Source: Syntrophomonadaceae bacterium
Lineage (GTDB): Bacteria > Bacillota > Syntrophomonadia > Syntrophomonadales > Syntrophomonadaceae
Reading direction: 5' to 3'
DNA: 43,164 nt
NCBI GenBank assembly: GCA_018432955.1
Contig: JAHDSE010000086.1
Span: 1-43,164, forward strand
Of the stretch, positions 26,083 to 35,455 are shown in pieces. The notes beneath the pieces are model-generated. The model was not told the origin of the DNA, searched no databases, and saw only the letters and a program-made list of their open reading frames with translations. Each line of letters starts with the position of its first letter. Position 1 is the first letter of the stretch. The position numbers and the translations under genes were made by a program.

Positions 26083-27546
26083 TTGGAATTATATCAACTC
26101 AGCCTACATGAACTGCAGGACATATTGAAAAAGCAGGATAGTTCTTCAGAAGAGATAGTGCTTTCCATACTGAAACGCATCAAGCTGGTAGAGGATAATG
26201 TTAAGGCTTTTGTTACCCTGGATGAAGAACTGGCAATCGAAAAGGCACGTAAATGTGATCAGGAAAAGGACTATACTGGTATTTCAGGTATTCCATATGC
26301 TTTAAAAGACCTTATTTGTACCAGAGGCATGAGAACTACATGTTCATCACACATGATGGAGAATTTTGTTCCCACTTATGACGCCACCGTAGCTGCAAAA
26401 CTCAAGGAGGCCAAAGGAATTCTGCTGGGCAAGCTCAATATGGATGAATTTGCCATGGGTTCTTCAACTGAGAACTCTGCATTTTATCCCACACGTAATC
26501 CATGGGATCTTGAGCGGGTTCCCGGAGGCTCATCCGGAGGATCTGCAGCAGCAGTGGCAGCCGATGAGGCCCCTTTTGCTCTGGGTACTGATACCGGGGG
26601 TTCCATAAGGCAGCCGGCTTCATACTGTGGAATAGTGGGGCTGAAACCTACCTATGGAAGAGTATCCCGCTCGGGTGTTGTAGCTTTTGCATCTTCACTG
26701 GATCAGGTGGGGGTACTCAGTAAAAATGTTAGAGACTGTGCTATAATTTTGAATATTATCGCCGGCCATGATCCTCTGGATTCTACCAGCGTAAATGTAG
26801 ATTTTCCTGACTATACAGAGTCTTTGAGTACAGATATCAAAGGCTTGAAGATAGCCTATCCCCAAGAATATTTTCAACAGGGTGTGGATGAAGAAATAAA
26901 GGAAGTGGTGAAAAAAGCACTGCTGAAATATGAGGAAATGGGTGCAGTAGTAGAAGAAGTTTCCCTCCCTCACAGCGAATACGCATTGGCGGCATATTTT
27001 CTGGTGTCTACGGCGGAAGCCAGTGCTAATTTGGCTCGTTTTGACGGGGTTCGTTATGGTATTCGCGATTTGGAGGCGGAAAATGTAGTGGAGATGTTTT
27101 CCAATACCAGAGCGGCTGGTTTTGGCGATGAGGTAAAAAGAAGAATAATGCTGGGAACTTATGCACTCAGTTCAGGGTATTATGATGCTTATTACCTTAA
27201 GGCTCTAAAGGTCAGGAGATTAATAAGCAATGATTTTGAAAAGATATTTAAGGATTTTGACATTATTGTTTCACCAACTACTCCTACTACGGCCTTTAAG
27301 CTGGGTGAACAAAACGATAATCCTTTAACCTTGTATATGAACGATATTCTTACGGTGCCGATTAATCTGGCAGGTTTACCAGGAATGTCTGTTCCCTGTG
27401 GCTTTGCTGCTGGTTTGCCGGTAGGTATGCAGATAATTGCCCGGCCTTTTGATGAAGCTGCAATTATTCGAGCGGCTTATGCTTATGAGCAGTACACCGA
27501 TCACCATACAGTAAAACCCTTGTTGGGGGTGAAAGAAAATGGCTAA
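26083..27546 (+). CDS. gatA: Aspartyl/glutamyl-tRNA amidotransferase subunit A
   Basis: The 487-residue amidase subunit that releases ammonia from glutamine or asparagine. The amidase catalytic triad is Lys75 (YALKDLI), Ser150 (PGGSSGGS) and Ser174 (DTGGSIRQP). The 75- and 24-residue spacings match known GatA proteins. The start is the TTG at 26083, which follows AAGGTGGTGA, 14 bp after gatC. It overlaps gatB by 8 bp, supporting coupled translation. Confidence 0.96.
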   Translation: MELYQLSLHELQDILKKQDSSSEEIVLSILKRIKLVEDNVKAFVTLDEELAIEKARKCDQEKDYTGISGIPYALKDLICTRGMRTTCSSHMMENFVPTYDATVAAKLKEAKGILLGKLNMDEFAMGSSTENSAFYPTRNPWDLERVPGGSSGGSAAAVAADEAPFALGTDTGGSIRQPASYCGIVGLKPTYGRVSRSGVVAFASSLDQVGVLSKNVRDCAIILNIIAGHDPLDSTSVNVDFPDYTESLSTDIKGLKIAYPQEYFQQGVDEEIKEVVKKALLKYEEMGAVVEEVSLPHSEYALAAYFLVSTAEASANLARFDGVRYGIRDLEAENVVEMFSNTRAAGFGDEVKRRIMLGTYALSSGYYDAYYLKALKVRRLISNDFEKIFKDFDIIVSPTTPTTAFKLGEQNDNPLTLYMNDILTVPINLAGLPGMSVPCGFAAGLPVGMQIIARPFDEAAIIRAAYAYEQYTDHHTVKPLLGVKENG

Positions 27547-28990
27547 AGGCTATGAAACAGTAATTGGTCTGGAAGTACATGTCGAACTCAAAACAGAGAG
27601 TAAAATATTTTGCTCCTGCTCCACTGTTTTCGGAGCTGAGCCCAATACCCAGGTTTGCCCGATTTGTTCAGGGTTTCCTGGTATGCTGCCGGTTTTAAAT
27701 GCCAGAGTTGTTGAACTGGCAATTAAAGCCGGGCTGGCATTGAATTGTGAAATAGCTGACTATTGTAAATTTGATCGTAAGAACTACTTCTATCCTGATT
27801 TACCCAAGGCTTATCAGATTTCTCAGTATGATCTGCCCATATGCAAGAGGGGCTGCCTGGAGATTGATGCCGACGGACAGAAAAAAACCATTGGAATAAC
27901 CCGGGCTCATATAGAGGAAGATGCAGGCAAACTTGTGCACCAGGGGGATATTACCAGCAGCCCGTTCTCACTGGTGGATCTTAATCGTTCCGGGGTTCCC
28001 CTGCTGGAAATAGTGTCTGAGCCTGATATGAGAACTGCACAGGAAGCCAGAACCTATGTGGAAAAATTGCGTTCAATTTTGCTTTTTGCAGGGGTATCAG
28101 ACTGCAGGATGCAGGAAGGCTCTCTGCGATGCGATGCCAATGTGTCTGTTAGACCTGTGGGACAGAAGGAACTGGGAACCAGGGCGGAAATAAAGAACCT
28201 GAATTCATTCAGATCCCTGGAGAAAGCAATTGAATATGAAGCGAAAAGACAAATATTTGATATAGAGGATGGTGTGGAAATAGTCCAGGAAACCAGAACC
28301 TGGGATGAAGAGAAGCAAACAACCCGATCTATGCGTTCCAAGGAAGAAGCGCATGATTATCGCTATTTTCCTGATCCAGACCTGCCGCCGCTTAAAATAG
28401 GGAAGGACTGGATAGAAACGCTACGCGGCAGTCTGCCGGAATTGCCTGACCAGGCACAGGAAAGGTTGATCAGGGATTTTAATTTGCCTCTTTATGATGC
28501 AGTTATAATAACTTCAAGTCCGGAATACCTGGCATTTTTTGATGATTGTGTAAAGTTATACAGCGATGCCAAGGTGGTATCCAACTGGATGATGGGTGAG
28601 TTGAACAAAGTCCTGAATCAAAATAATATGGAGATAAGCGATTGCAAAATCAGGCCAAATGCTCTGGCAAGGATGCTGGAATTGATAGATGAGGGGACCA
28701 TCAGCGGAAAGATGGCAAAAACCGTTTTTGAAGAAATGTTTGCCAGCGGCAAAGAAGCTGATTTAATAATCAAAGAGAAAGGCCTGGTGCAGATATCAGA
28801 TGAAGAAACCTTAAAGAAACTGATAAACGATATAGTAGTGCAGAATCCTAAAGTAGTTGAGGATTATAAAAACGGCAAAAAAAAGGCTGCTGGTTTTTTT
28901 GTAGGCCAGGTTATGAAGGCCACCAAAGGACAGGCTAATCCTGCTTTGCTGAACAGCCTTTTAGAGGAGAGATTGCAAAAAGAGCTTTAA
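27539..28990 (+). CDS. gatB: Aspartyl/glutamyl-tRNA amidotransferase subunit B
   Basis: The 483-residue kinase/transamidase subunit that binds the misacylated tRNA. The N-terminal cradle starts [15 protein letters not shown] with CSCS and CPICSGFPG cysteines. [19 protein letters not shown] and [19 protein letters not shown] are family hallmarks. The C-terminal YqeY-like tail includes [20 protein letters not shown]. The ATG overlaps the gatA end by 8 bp. Length is full. Confidence 0.97.
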   Translation: MAKGYETVIGLEVHVELKTESKIFCSCSTVFGAEPNTQVCPICSGFPGMLPVLNARVVELAIKAGLALNCEIADYCKFDRKNYFYPDLPKAYQISQYDLPICKRGCLEIDADGQKKTIGITRAHIEEDAGKLVHQGDITSSPFSLVDLNRSGVPLLEIVSEPDMRTAQEARTYVEKLRSILLFAGVSDCRMQEGSLRCDANVSVRPVGQKELGTRAEIKNLNSFRSLEKAIEYEAKRQIFDIEDGVEIVQETRTWDEEKQTTRSMRSKEEAHDYRYFPDPDLPPLKIGKDWIETLRGSLPELPDQAQERLIRDFNLPLYDAVIITSSPEYLAFFDDCVKLYSDAKVVSNWMMGELNKVLNQNNMEISDCKIRPNALARMLELIDEGTISGKMAKTVFEEMFASGKEADLIIKEKGLVQISDEETLKKLINDIVVQNPKVVEDYKNGKKKAAGFFVGQVMKATKGQANPALLNSLLEERLQKEL

Positions 28991-29050
28991 GCTGAACTTT
29001 TATCAAGGGAGAGAAAGAAAGGCTATTAGTATATGAGGAGGGATATATGA

Positions 29051-30232
29051 GTGGTGGAAAGTATGAACAGGGACTGGTTCCTTGAAGAAGGAGCGAAAGT
29101 ATATATAGTTGATACTACTTTGCGCGATGGTGAGCAAACAGCAGGGGTTGTATTCGCTAATGCGGAAAAAGTGAGAATTGCCAAATACCTGGACCAGATT
29201 GGTATTGATCAGATAGAGGCTGGTATTCCGGTAATGGGCGGTTTTGAGAAAGAGTGTATCAGGCATATTGTCAATCTTGGCTTGAAGGCGAGTATTATGG
29301 CCTGGAACCGAGCGGTTATTTCTGATATAAAGGAATCCCTGGAATGCGGTGTGGATGCGGTTGCCATTTCTATTTCCACATCGGATATCCACATTGAACA
29401 CAAATTACAGACTACCCGCGAGGATGTCCTGAGACGAATGGCGGATGCAGTCAAATTTGCCAAAGACAATGATGTTTATGTATCGGTAAACGCAGAAGAT
29501 GCTTCACGTTCCGATCTTGACTATTTAACGGAATTTGCCCTGATAGCCAAGCATGCTGGTGCCGATCGCCTGCGCTTTTGTGATACGGTAGGGACCCTTA
29601 CTCCCCTGACAACTTATCGTTATGTTAAAACCCTTATAGATGCTGTGGGTCTGGATATTGAGATGCATACCCACAATGACTTTGGCATGGCTACGGCCAA
29701 TGCCCTGGCCGGTGTATACGGCGGGGCCAATTATGTAGGGGTTACTGTCAACGGCCTTGGGGAGAGGGCTGGAAATGCCTGCTTGCAGGAAGTAATTATG
29801 GTACTGAAATATCTTTTGAAGCTGAATGTACCTTATGATACCATGTTGTTCAAAGAAGTAGCTGAGTATGTTGCCAGTGCTTCCGGGCGTCTGTTGCCAG
29901 TGAGCAAACCCATTGTGGGCTCCAATATATTTGCTCATGAGTCTGGGATTCATGGTGATGGCGTCCTTAAGAACCCACTTACCTATGAAGTTTTTACTCC
30001 TGAAGAAGTCGGCCTGGAAAGACAAATGGTACTGGGAAAGCATTCTGGTTCAGCGGCAGTGCGTTCCAAATTCAATAAGGAATATGGTATAGAACTCAAT
30101 AATAAGGAAGCGGATGAACTGCTGGAAAGGGTCAGGGCTTTATCCATTAATCTGAAAAGGTCTCTTTTTGATAAGGAGCTCATTTATATTTATGATGAAT
30201 ACTTGAAACAAAAAGAAAATAACAACTCATAG
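29051..30232 (+). CDS. Homocitrate-synthase-family condensing enzyme, probable Re-citrate synthase
   Basis: 393 residues of the DRE-TIM metallolyase family. VDTTLRDGEQTAGVVF gives the catalytic Arg25 and metal ligand Asp26, and the HxH metal pair is in MHTHNDFGMA (His206, His208). Overall it resembles NifV/AksA homocitrate synthases. In several anaerobes (Clostridium kluyveri, Syntrophus, Dehalococcoides) members of this broader family are Re-citrate synthases making citrate from acetyl-CoA and oxaloacetate. Here it heads an operon with an aconitase-like pair and a true isocitrate dehydrogenase, and no nif genes are seen, so Re-citrate synthase is the best inference. The GTG at 29051 is 8 bp after AGGAGGG; an out-of-frame ATG at 29047 stops after 12 codons. 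Confidence 0.85.
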   Translation: MVESMNRDWFLEEGAKVYIVDTTLRDGEQTAGVVFANAEKVRIAKYLDQIGIDQIEAGIPVMGGFEKECIRHIVNLGLKASIMAWNRAVISDIKESLECGVDAVAISISTSDIHIEHKLQTTREDVLRRMADAVKFAKDNDVYVSVNAEDASRSDLDYLTEFALIAKHAGADRLRFCDTVGTLTPLTTYRYVKTLIDAVGLDIEMHTHNDFGMATANALAGVYGGANYVGVTVNGLGERAGNACLQEVIMVLKYLLKLNVPYDTMLFKEVAEYVASASGRLLPVSKPIVGSNIFAHESGIHGDGVLKNPLTYEVFTPEEVGLERQMVLGKHSGSAAVRSKFNKEYGIELNNKEADELLERVRALSINLKRSLFDKELIYIYDEYLKQKENNNS

Positions 30233-30257
30233 GGTATAGCATTCGAAAGGAGACTTG

Positions 30258-31517
30258 ATGGTATTGGGGAAGACGATAGCAGAAAAAATATTATCAAAGC
30301 ATAGTGGTCAGGATGCCAGGGCCAATGACATAGTGGTAGCTGATCTCGATTTTGTTATGGGACAGGATGGGACATCCGGTCTGGCAATAAACGCTTTTGA
30401 ACAGATGCAGGGTCAGAAGGTTTTTGATCCGGGAAAAATAGCCATGGTAATAGACCACAGTGCGCCCAGCCCGTTGGCCGGGGTTTCTGCTCTGCACAAG
30501 CAGATGAGGGATTTTGCAGAGCTGCAGAAGATCCATTTGTATGATATTGGTGATGGGGTTTGCCATCAACTTCTCCCGGAACAGGGACATGTACTTCCCG
30601 GCAATCTGGTTATTGGTGCTGATTCTCACACCTGTACTTATGGGGCTATTAATGTCCTTTCTACAGGAGTAGGTTCTACTGATCTGGCCGCAGGACTGCT
30701 TTCCGGGAAGTTATGGTTCAAGGTCCCGGAGACCTTTAAATTTATGCTCAATGGCGAACTCCCCAAAGGTGTTTTTTCCAAAGATCTTATTCTCTATCTG
30801 ATAGGTGATGTTACTGCTGACGGGGCCACCTATATGGCTGCAGAATACGTTGGTGAGGCTATAGACAGGCTTTCCGTTGAAGCCAGATTTACTATAAGCA
30901 ATATGGCTATTGAGATGGGTGCCAAGTGCGGCTTGATGGAAGCTGATGCTAAAACTACCGACTGGGTTAAGGCCCACAGTAACAGGGAATTTGAGACCGT
31001 AAAAGCTGACAGTGATGCCGTATATGCCCGGGTCAAAGAATATGATGTTTCCAAACTTGAGCCCCAGGTAGCCAGACCCCATACGGTTGATAATGTTTCA
31101 CCGATAAGTGGAGTTGAAGGGATTCCTGTTCAGCAGGGGGTTATTGGTACCTGTACCAACGGCCGGATGGAAGATTTGCGTATTGCAGCTTCTATACTGA
31201 AAGGGAAGAAGATCAGCAAAAAATCCCGGCTGATTGTAGCTCCGTCATCGCGTCAGGTGATGATTGAGGCCATGCGGGAAGGATTAATAGAAATTTTTGT
31301 GGAATCCGGGGCAGCTGTGGTTACTCCTGGGTGTGGGCCATGTGTGGGAACCCATAATGGCGTTCCTTCTGATGGAGAAAATGTTATTTCCACTGCCAAT
31401 CGCAATTTTAAAGGGAGAATGGGTAATCCCACTGCCTTTATTTACCTGGCTTCTCCGGCTACAGTGGCAGCTTCAGTCTTATATGGAAAAATCACTGATC
31501 CCAGGGAATTTTTCTAA
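30258..31517 (+). CDS. LeuC-type aconitase family, large (iron-sulfur) subunit
   Basis: 419 residues from the ATG at 30258, preceded by AAAGGAG; a TTG at 30264 would give MGKTIAEKIL and is also possible. The three 4Fe-4S cysteines are in GTCTNGR (Cys299) and GCGPCVG (Cys359, Cys362). Other family motifs are VIGADSHTCTYGA and GVGSTDLAA. By sequence it belongs to the isopropylmalate isomerase/homoaconitase branch. Its position between a citrate-synthase candidate and an isocitrate dehydrogenase suggests it isomerises citrate to isocitrate. LeuA and LeuB are not neighbours. Substrate is inferred from context. Confidence 0.85.
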   Translation: MVLGKTIAEKILSKHSGQDARANDIVVADLDFVMGQDGTSGLAINAFEQMQGQKVFDPGKIAMVIDHSAPSPLAGVSALHKQMRDFAELQKIHLYDIGDGVCHQLLPEQGHVLPGNLVIGADSHTCTYGAINVLSTGVGSTDLAAGLLSGKLWFKVPETFKFMLNGELPKGVFSKDLILYLIGDVTADGATYMAAEYVGEAIDRLSVEARFTISNMAIEMGAKCGLMEADAKTTDWVKAHSNREFETVKADSDAVYARVKEYDVSKLEPQVARPHTVDNVSPISGVEGIPVQQGVIGTCTNGRMEDLRIAASILKGKKISKKSRLIVAPSSRQVMIEAMREGLIEIFVESGAAVVTPGCGPCVGTHNGVPSDGENVISTANRNFKGRMGNPTAFIYLASPATVAASVLYGKITDPREFF

Positions 31518-31558
31518 TGGGAATGCCCGGGATTTTCTTTGATGAAGGGAGAACGATT

Positions 31559-32059
31559 ATGGATTTAAAAGGCAAAGTGCATAAGTTTGGTGACGATGTC
31601 AATACAGATTATATTATTTCCGGTCGGCATAAGTTCAAGACACTGGATATGAAAGAACTGGCCAAATATGTTATGGAAGATCTGGACCCGGATTTCTATT
31701 CCAAGGTCAGCAAAGGAGATTTTATTGTCGGCGGGAGAAATTTTGGCTGTGGCTCTTCGCGGGAACAGGCTCCACTGGCTATTATCAATGCTGACATAGA
31801 TGCGGTTATTGCCAAATCTTTTGCCCGCATATTTTATCGCAACTGTATAAACACCGGTTTGGCATTGATAGAATGTGACACCGATCAAATAGATGAAGGT
31901 GATGAATTGGAAATCAATTTACAGGCCGGAATCCTGTACAATCGCACCAAGGGTATAGAAATACAGATTACTCCATTACCGGAGGTTATGTTAAAGATAT
32001 TATCCGAAGGCGGACTGGTGGAACATTTTAAAAAATATGGAACATTTAACTTTGATTAA
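31559..32059 (+). CDS. LeuD-type aconitase family, small subunit
   Basis: 166 residues from the ATG at 31559, which follows GAAGGGAGA. The upstream in-frame ATG at 31517 overlaps the previous stop and lacks a site. The swivelling-domain signature is [15 protein letters not shown], with [17 protein letters not shown] near the start. The substrate-recognition loop, typically YLRT in isopropylmalate isomerases, reads HKFK here, which argues against a hydrophobic isopropyl substrate. It pairs with the large subunit upstream. Stop and the ATG at 32059 of the next gene overlap. Confidence 0.85.
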   Translation: MDLKGKVHKFGDDVNTDYIISGRHKFKTLDMKELAKYVMEDLDPDFYSKVSKGDFIVGGRNFGCGSSREQAPLAIINADIDAVIAKSFARIFYRNCINTGLALIECDTDQIDEGDELEINLQAGILYNRTKGIEIQITPLPEVMLKILSEGGLVEHFKKYGTFNFD

Positions 32060-32082
32060 TGTTTATAGAGGAGGTTCAGGAT

Positions 32083-33351
32083 TTGTTACAGGGAGAAAAA
32101 ATTAAGGTAAACAATGGAGTACTTGAGGTTCCGGATCATCCGATCATTCCCTTTATCGAAGGGGATGGCACTGGTCCTGATATCTGGGCTGCTGCCAGCC
32201 GGGTTATTGATGCCGCCGTGGAGAAGGCTTACCATGGTCAGAAATCGATTGTCTGGCAAGAGGTACTGGCAGGGGAAAAGGCCTTTAATAAGAATGGTGA
32301 ATGGCTTCCAGAGGAAACCCTGCAGGCTATTCGAGAATATATTATAGCTATCAAAGGACCATTAACCACCCCTATTGGGGGGGGAATTCGCTCTTTGAAT
32401 GTGGCCCTGAGACAGAATCTTGACCTCTATACCTGTCTGCGCCCGGTGCGTTATTTCGATGGGGTGCCTTCTCCGGTAAAAAAACCGGAAGATGTTGATA
32501 TGGTAATCTTTCGCGAGAATACCGAAGATATTTATGCAGGCATTGAATACCAGGAAGGTACTGAAGAAGTCAAGAAAATTTTGGATTTTCTCCAGCAGGA
32601 GATGGGTGTGGAAAAAATTCGTTTCCCCCAAACTTCCGGTATCGGAATTAAACCTGTTTCCGAAGAAGGCAGCAAACGCCTGATCAGGGCTGCCATTAAT
32701 TATGCCATTAACGAAGGACGTAAAAGTGTAACCCTGGTGCACAAGGGGAATATAATGAAGTTTACCGAAGGAGCGTTCAAGCAGTGGGGTTATGAACTGG
32801 CTGATGAGGAATTTGGGGACAGAGTATTTACCTGGGATCAATACGACAGAATCAAAGATGCAAAAGGAACTGAGGCAGCAGACAAAGCCCAGAAAGAGGC
32901 TGAAGAAGCAGGCAAAGTTATTATCAAAGATGCTATAGCGGACATCTTTTTACAGCAGATACTTACGCGTGCCAATGAATTTGACGTAGTAGCCACTTTG
33001 AATCTGAACGGAGATTATATTTCTGACGCACTGGCGGCACAGGTGGGCGGAATAGGTATTGCCCCTGGAGCCAATATAAATTATGATACCGGCCATGCCA
33101 TTTTTGAAGCTACCCATGGGACCGCACCCAAGTATGCCGGACTGGACAAGGTTAATCCTTCTTCGGTGATACTGTCTGCAGAGATGATGCTCCGCCATTT
33201 ACAGTGGCATGAAGCTGCTGATTTGATAATTGCAGCCATTGCCAAGACTATAGACAGCAAGGTGGTAACTTACGATTTTGCCCGTCTTATGGACGGCGCC
33301 ACTCAGGTCAAGTGCTCGGAATACGCCGATGAACTGATAAAAAATATGTAA
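32083..33351 (+). CDS. icd: NADP-dependent isocitrate dehydrogenase
   Basis: 422 residues from the TTG at 32083, which is 8 bp after AGAGGAGG (32067-32074). An ATG at 32059 is in frame but has no better site. The substrate residues match E. coli Icd at constant offset: Ser104, Asn106, Arg110 and Arg120 in [24 protein letters not shown] preference is supported by [14 protein letters not shown] (Lys-Tyr pair) and [11 protein letters not shown] (Tyr and Arg). Length and motifs exclude isopropylmalate or homoisocitrate dehydrogenase. The enzyme makes 2-oxoglutarate, CO2 and NADPH and fixes the meaning of the operon. Confidence 0.95.
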   Translation: MLQGEKIKVNNGVLEVPDHPIIPFIEGDGTGPDIWAAASRVIDAAVEKAYHGQKSIVWQEVLAGEKAFNKNGEWLPEETLQAIREYIIAIKGPLTTPIGGGIRSLNVALRQNLDLYTCLRPVRYFDGVPSPVKKPEDVDMVIFRENTEDIYAGIEYQEGTEEVKKILDFLQQEMGVEKIRFPQTSGIGIKPVSEEGSKRLIRAAINYAINEGRKSVTLVHKGNIMKFTEGAFKQWGYELADEEFGDRVFTWDQYDRIKDAKGTEAADKAQKEAEEAGKVIIKDAIADIFLQQILTRANEFDVVATLNLNGDYISDALAAQVGGIGIAPGANINYDTGHAIFEATHGTAPKYAGLDKVNPSSVILSAEMMLRHLQWHEAADLIIAAIAKTIDSKVVTYDFARLMDGATQVKCSEYADELIKNM

Positions 33352-33371
33352 TATCTGCTTCCAGTGCACAT

Positions 33372-33600
33372 AAGACAGATAATACGACGTAGTTTAATAG
33401 ACGCAGATTATCGCAGATTTGTATGATTAACGCTGGTTTTTTGATGATTACTGGTCAACAATAGTCCGTTACCATAGTGGGGAGCTTCGTGTGCGAAATA
33501 AGAAATCAAAATAAAAAATCCGTGTTTATCTGTGTGTGAGCGAAGCGAACCCGTGGTTAATTAAATACGTAGTCTTTGTCTACTTTTAACTAAGGGTGTG
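33372..33600. repeat. Decayed repeat related to family 2
   Basis: ATCCGTGTTTATCTGTGTG followed by TGAGCGAAGCGAACCCGTGG (about 33518-33555) resembles the right arm of the 3.45-3.76 kb element. GACGCAGATTATCGCAGATT near 33401 resembles its other arm. The end TACGTAGTCTTTGTCTAC matches the outer flank there. The inverted structure is weak. It occupies the 276-bp gap between icd and metF, and no gene is seen. Confidence 0.5.
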
Positions 33601-33627
33601 TCAGGCTGAGATGGAGGATATTGGGTT

Positions 33628-34521
33628 ATGAAAATAATTGATTTATATAAAAAAAATAAGGTGGTTTTATCTCTGGAGGTTTTTCCTCCAAGGGCGAATT
33701 ATCCTGTGGAAACGGTTTTTCAGACTATAGAGGAATTAAAAAAGCTTGAGCCGGCGTATATTTCTGTTACTTATGGAGCAGGAGGAAGCAGCCGGGCCAG
33801 GACTGTAGAAATTGCCAGCAGAATTAAAAGGGAATATGGAATAGAAGCTCAGGCTCATTTGACCTGTGTCGGCCATGATAAAAAAGATATAAACTCTATT
33901 ATGGATCAATTGCTTGAAGAAGATGTTCACAATATTATGGCATTGAGAGGGGACCCGCCGCTGGATGATCCGGATTTTGATTATAGCCGGGGAGAATTTC
34001 CTTATGCCAGTGAGTTGATTAAGGAGATAAAAAAAAGAGACGAATTTGGCATTGCTGCTGCGGCTCATCCTGAAGGCCATCCAGAATGCAGCAGGCTGAA
34101 AGAGGATCTGTTCTATTTAAAAGAGAAGGTGGATACAGGTGTAGATTTTCTGATAAGTCAACTCTTTTTCGATAACCGGGTTTTTTTTGATTTTGTGGAC
34201 AGAGCCAGGAGTACAGGTATCAATTGCTTGATAATACCTGGTATTATGCCGGTATTGAATTCTCTGCAGATTAGAAGAATTATATATCTTTGTGGGGCTT
34301 CAATGCCGGCCAGGCTTTTGAAGATAGTAGACAAATATGAAGATAAGCCTCAGGATATGGAGAAGGCAGGCATAGAATATGCCAGCAGCCAGATTGAGGA
34401 GCTCATTGTTAATGGTATGCCGGGGGTTCATTTATATACCATGAACAGAGCCTGGCAGATTTGCAAAATAGTATCAAATACAGGAATTATCCAGACTGGC
34501 AGCAGTGAGAGAGGGAGTTAA
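33628..34521 (+). CDS. metF: Methylenetetrahydrofolate reductase MetF
   Basis: A 297-residue FAD enzyme that reduces methylene-THF to methyl-THF, used in methionine synthesis and, in some anaerobes, the Wood-Ljungdahl pathway. Glu17 in LSLEVFPPR is the catalytic acid position. VTYGAGGS, AHLTCVGHD, MALRGDPP, AHPEGHPE, FLISQLFFDN and IPGIMPV are the family motifs in order. Length is that of the bacterial catalytic domain. GGAGG lies upstream of the ATG. It stands alone and converges on degV, whose end is 8 bp away. No corrinoid methyltransferase or metV is adjacent. Confidence 0.95.
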   Translation: MKIIDLYKKNKVVLSLEVFPPRANYPVETVFQTIEELKKLEPAYISVTYGAGGSSRARTVEIASRIKREYGIEAQAHLTCVGHDKKDINSIMDQLLEEDVHNIMALRGDPPLDDPDFDYSRGEFPYASELIKEIKKRDEFGIAAAAHPEGHPECSRLKEDLFYLKEKVDTGVDFLISQLFFDNRVFFDFVDRARSTGINCLIIPGIMPVLNSLQIRRIIYLCGASMPARLLKIVDKYEDKPQDMEKAGIEYASSQIEELIVNGMPGVHLYTMNRAWQICKIVSNTGIIQTGSSERGS

Positions 34522-34529
34522 ATACTTTA

Positions 34530-35357
34530 CTAGTAAAAAACCAGACCCAGGGAACCTGGCCCGGTATGAGTTCCAATCACTGGTCCTACTTCATTGATAA
34601 GGATTTTGCCTGGGAAAAATTCTTTAATTTTATCATGGAGAAGCAGAGCTTCATCCAGAGCATCTACATGGATTACTGCCAGCTTTTGTAGATTTTCATA
34701 ATTATTTAATTCAAATATAATTCTCTCCACAGCTTTTTTCCTGGTCCTAATCTTCTCAAATACTTCGATTTTCCCCTTATTTATACATAATACCGGTTTT
34801 ATCTGCAGGATACTGCCTATTAATTTGCTTATATGGCTTATTCTGCCCCCGCGGCTGAGATACTCCAGGTCATCTACTACAAAGAATATTTTTAATTGAT
34901 CCCGTATTTTTCCAATTTCTGCTTTGATTTCATCAATATTTTTGCCAGCCTTTTTTAATTCGCAGGCCTTTATTACTTGAAATGCCAGCCCTGTGGTGGT
35001 AGATAGAGAATCTATTATTTCGATTCGTATATCCTTGTTATCCATCATATCTGAAGCAAGTTGAGCTGATTGTATGGTACCCGACAATTGAGAAGATATT
35101 AAAAGAACGAGGGCATCATCGTTATTCTGCAGATTTTCATATATATTCAAAAAATCACCGCTCGAAGGTTGAGACGTTAGCGGGAAAATCTTTTCTCTTC
35201 GCAGGAGACTGTAATAATCACTATTGGATATATCTATTCCATCCCGGAAGACTTCATTACGAATATGTATATTTAATGGCACTACCTTTACACTGTTGTT
35301 TTCTGCAAAATGAGCCGGTAAGTCCGCGGTACTGTCGGTAATAATGTTAAGGGCCAT
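34530..35357 (-). CDS. DegV family fatty-acid-binding protein
   Basis: A 275-residue two-domain protein. NIITDSTADLPAHFAE at the N-terminus, TSQPSSGDFLNIYE and SSQLSGTIQSAQ in the first domain, and GPVIGTHTGPGSLGLVFY at the C-terminus are DegV signatures. LEYLSRGGRIS is the domain-linking signature. In Gram-positive bacteria such proteins (FakB) present fatty acids to the FakA kinase. No fakA is in the window, so the specific partner is unknown. GGGAGGTA precedes the ATG. Confidence 0.93.
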   Translation of the reverse strand: MALNIITDSTADLPAHFAENNSVKVVPLNIHIRNEVFRDGIDISNSDYYSLLRREKIFPLTSQPSSGDFLNIYENLQNNDDALVLLISSQLSGTIQSAQLASDMMDNKDIRIEIIDSLSTTTGLAFQVIKACELKKAGKNIDEIKAEIGKIRDQLKIFFVVDDLEYLSRGGRISHISKLIGSILQIKPVLCINKGKIEVFEKIRTRKKAVERIIFELNNYENLQKLAVIHVDALDEALLLHDKIKEFFPGKILINEVGPVIGTHTGPGSLGLVFY

Positions 35358-35455
35358 TTACTACCTCCCTGAATGTTAAAAAACATATTGTAAAGCATAA
35401 CCCTTAGTTATGGAAGATGTCAATAGGGCTAAGTTGTGGGGATACGAAGATAAAA

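Noticed and set aside
33590-33627. Riboswitch-like sequence (GTGTGTCAGGCTGAGATGGAGG) before metF
   Set aside because: CTGAGA recalls the thiamine riboswitch, but the rest of that motif and the SAM riboswitch core are absent.
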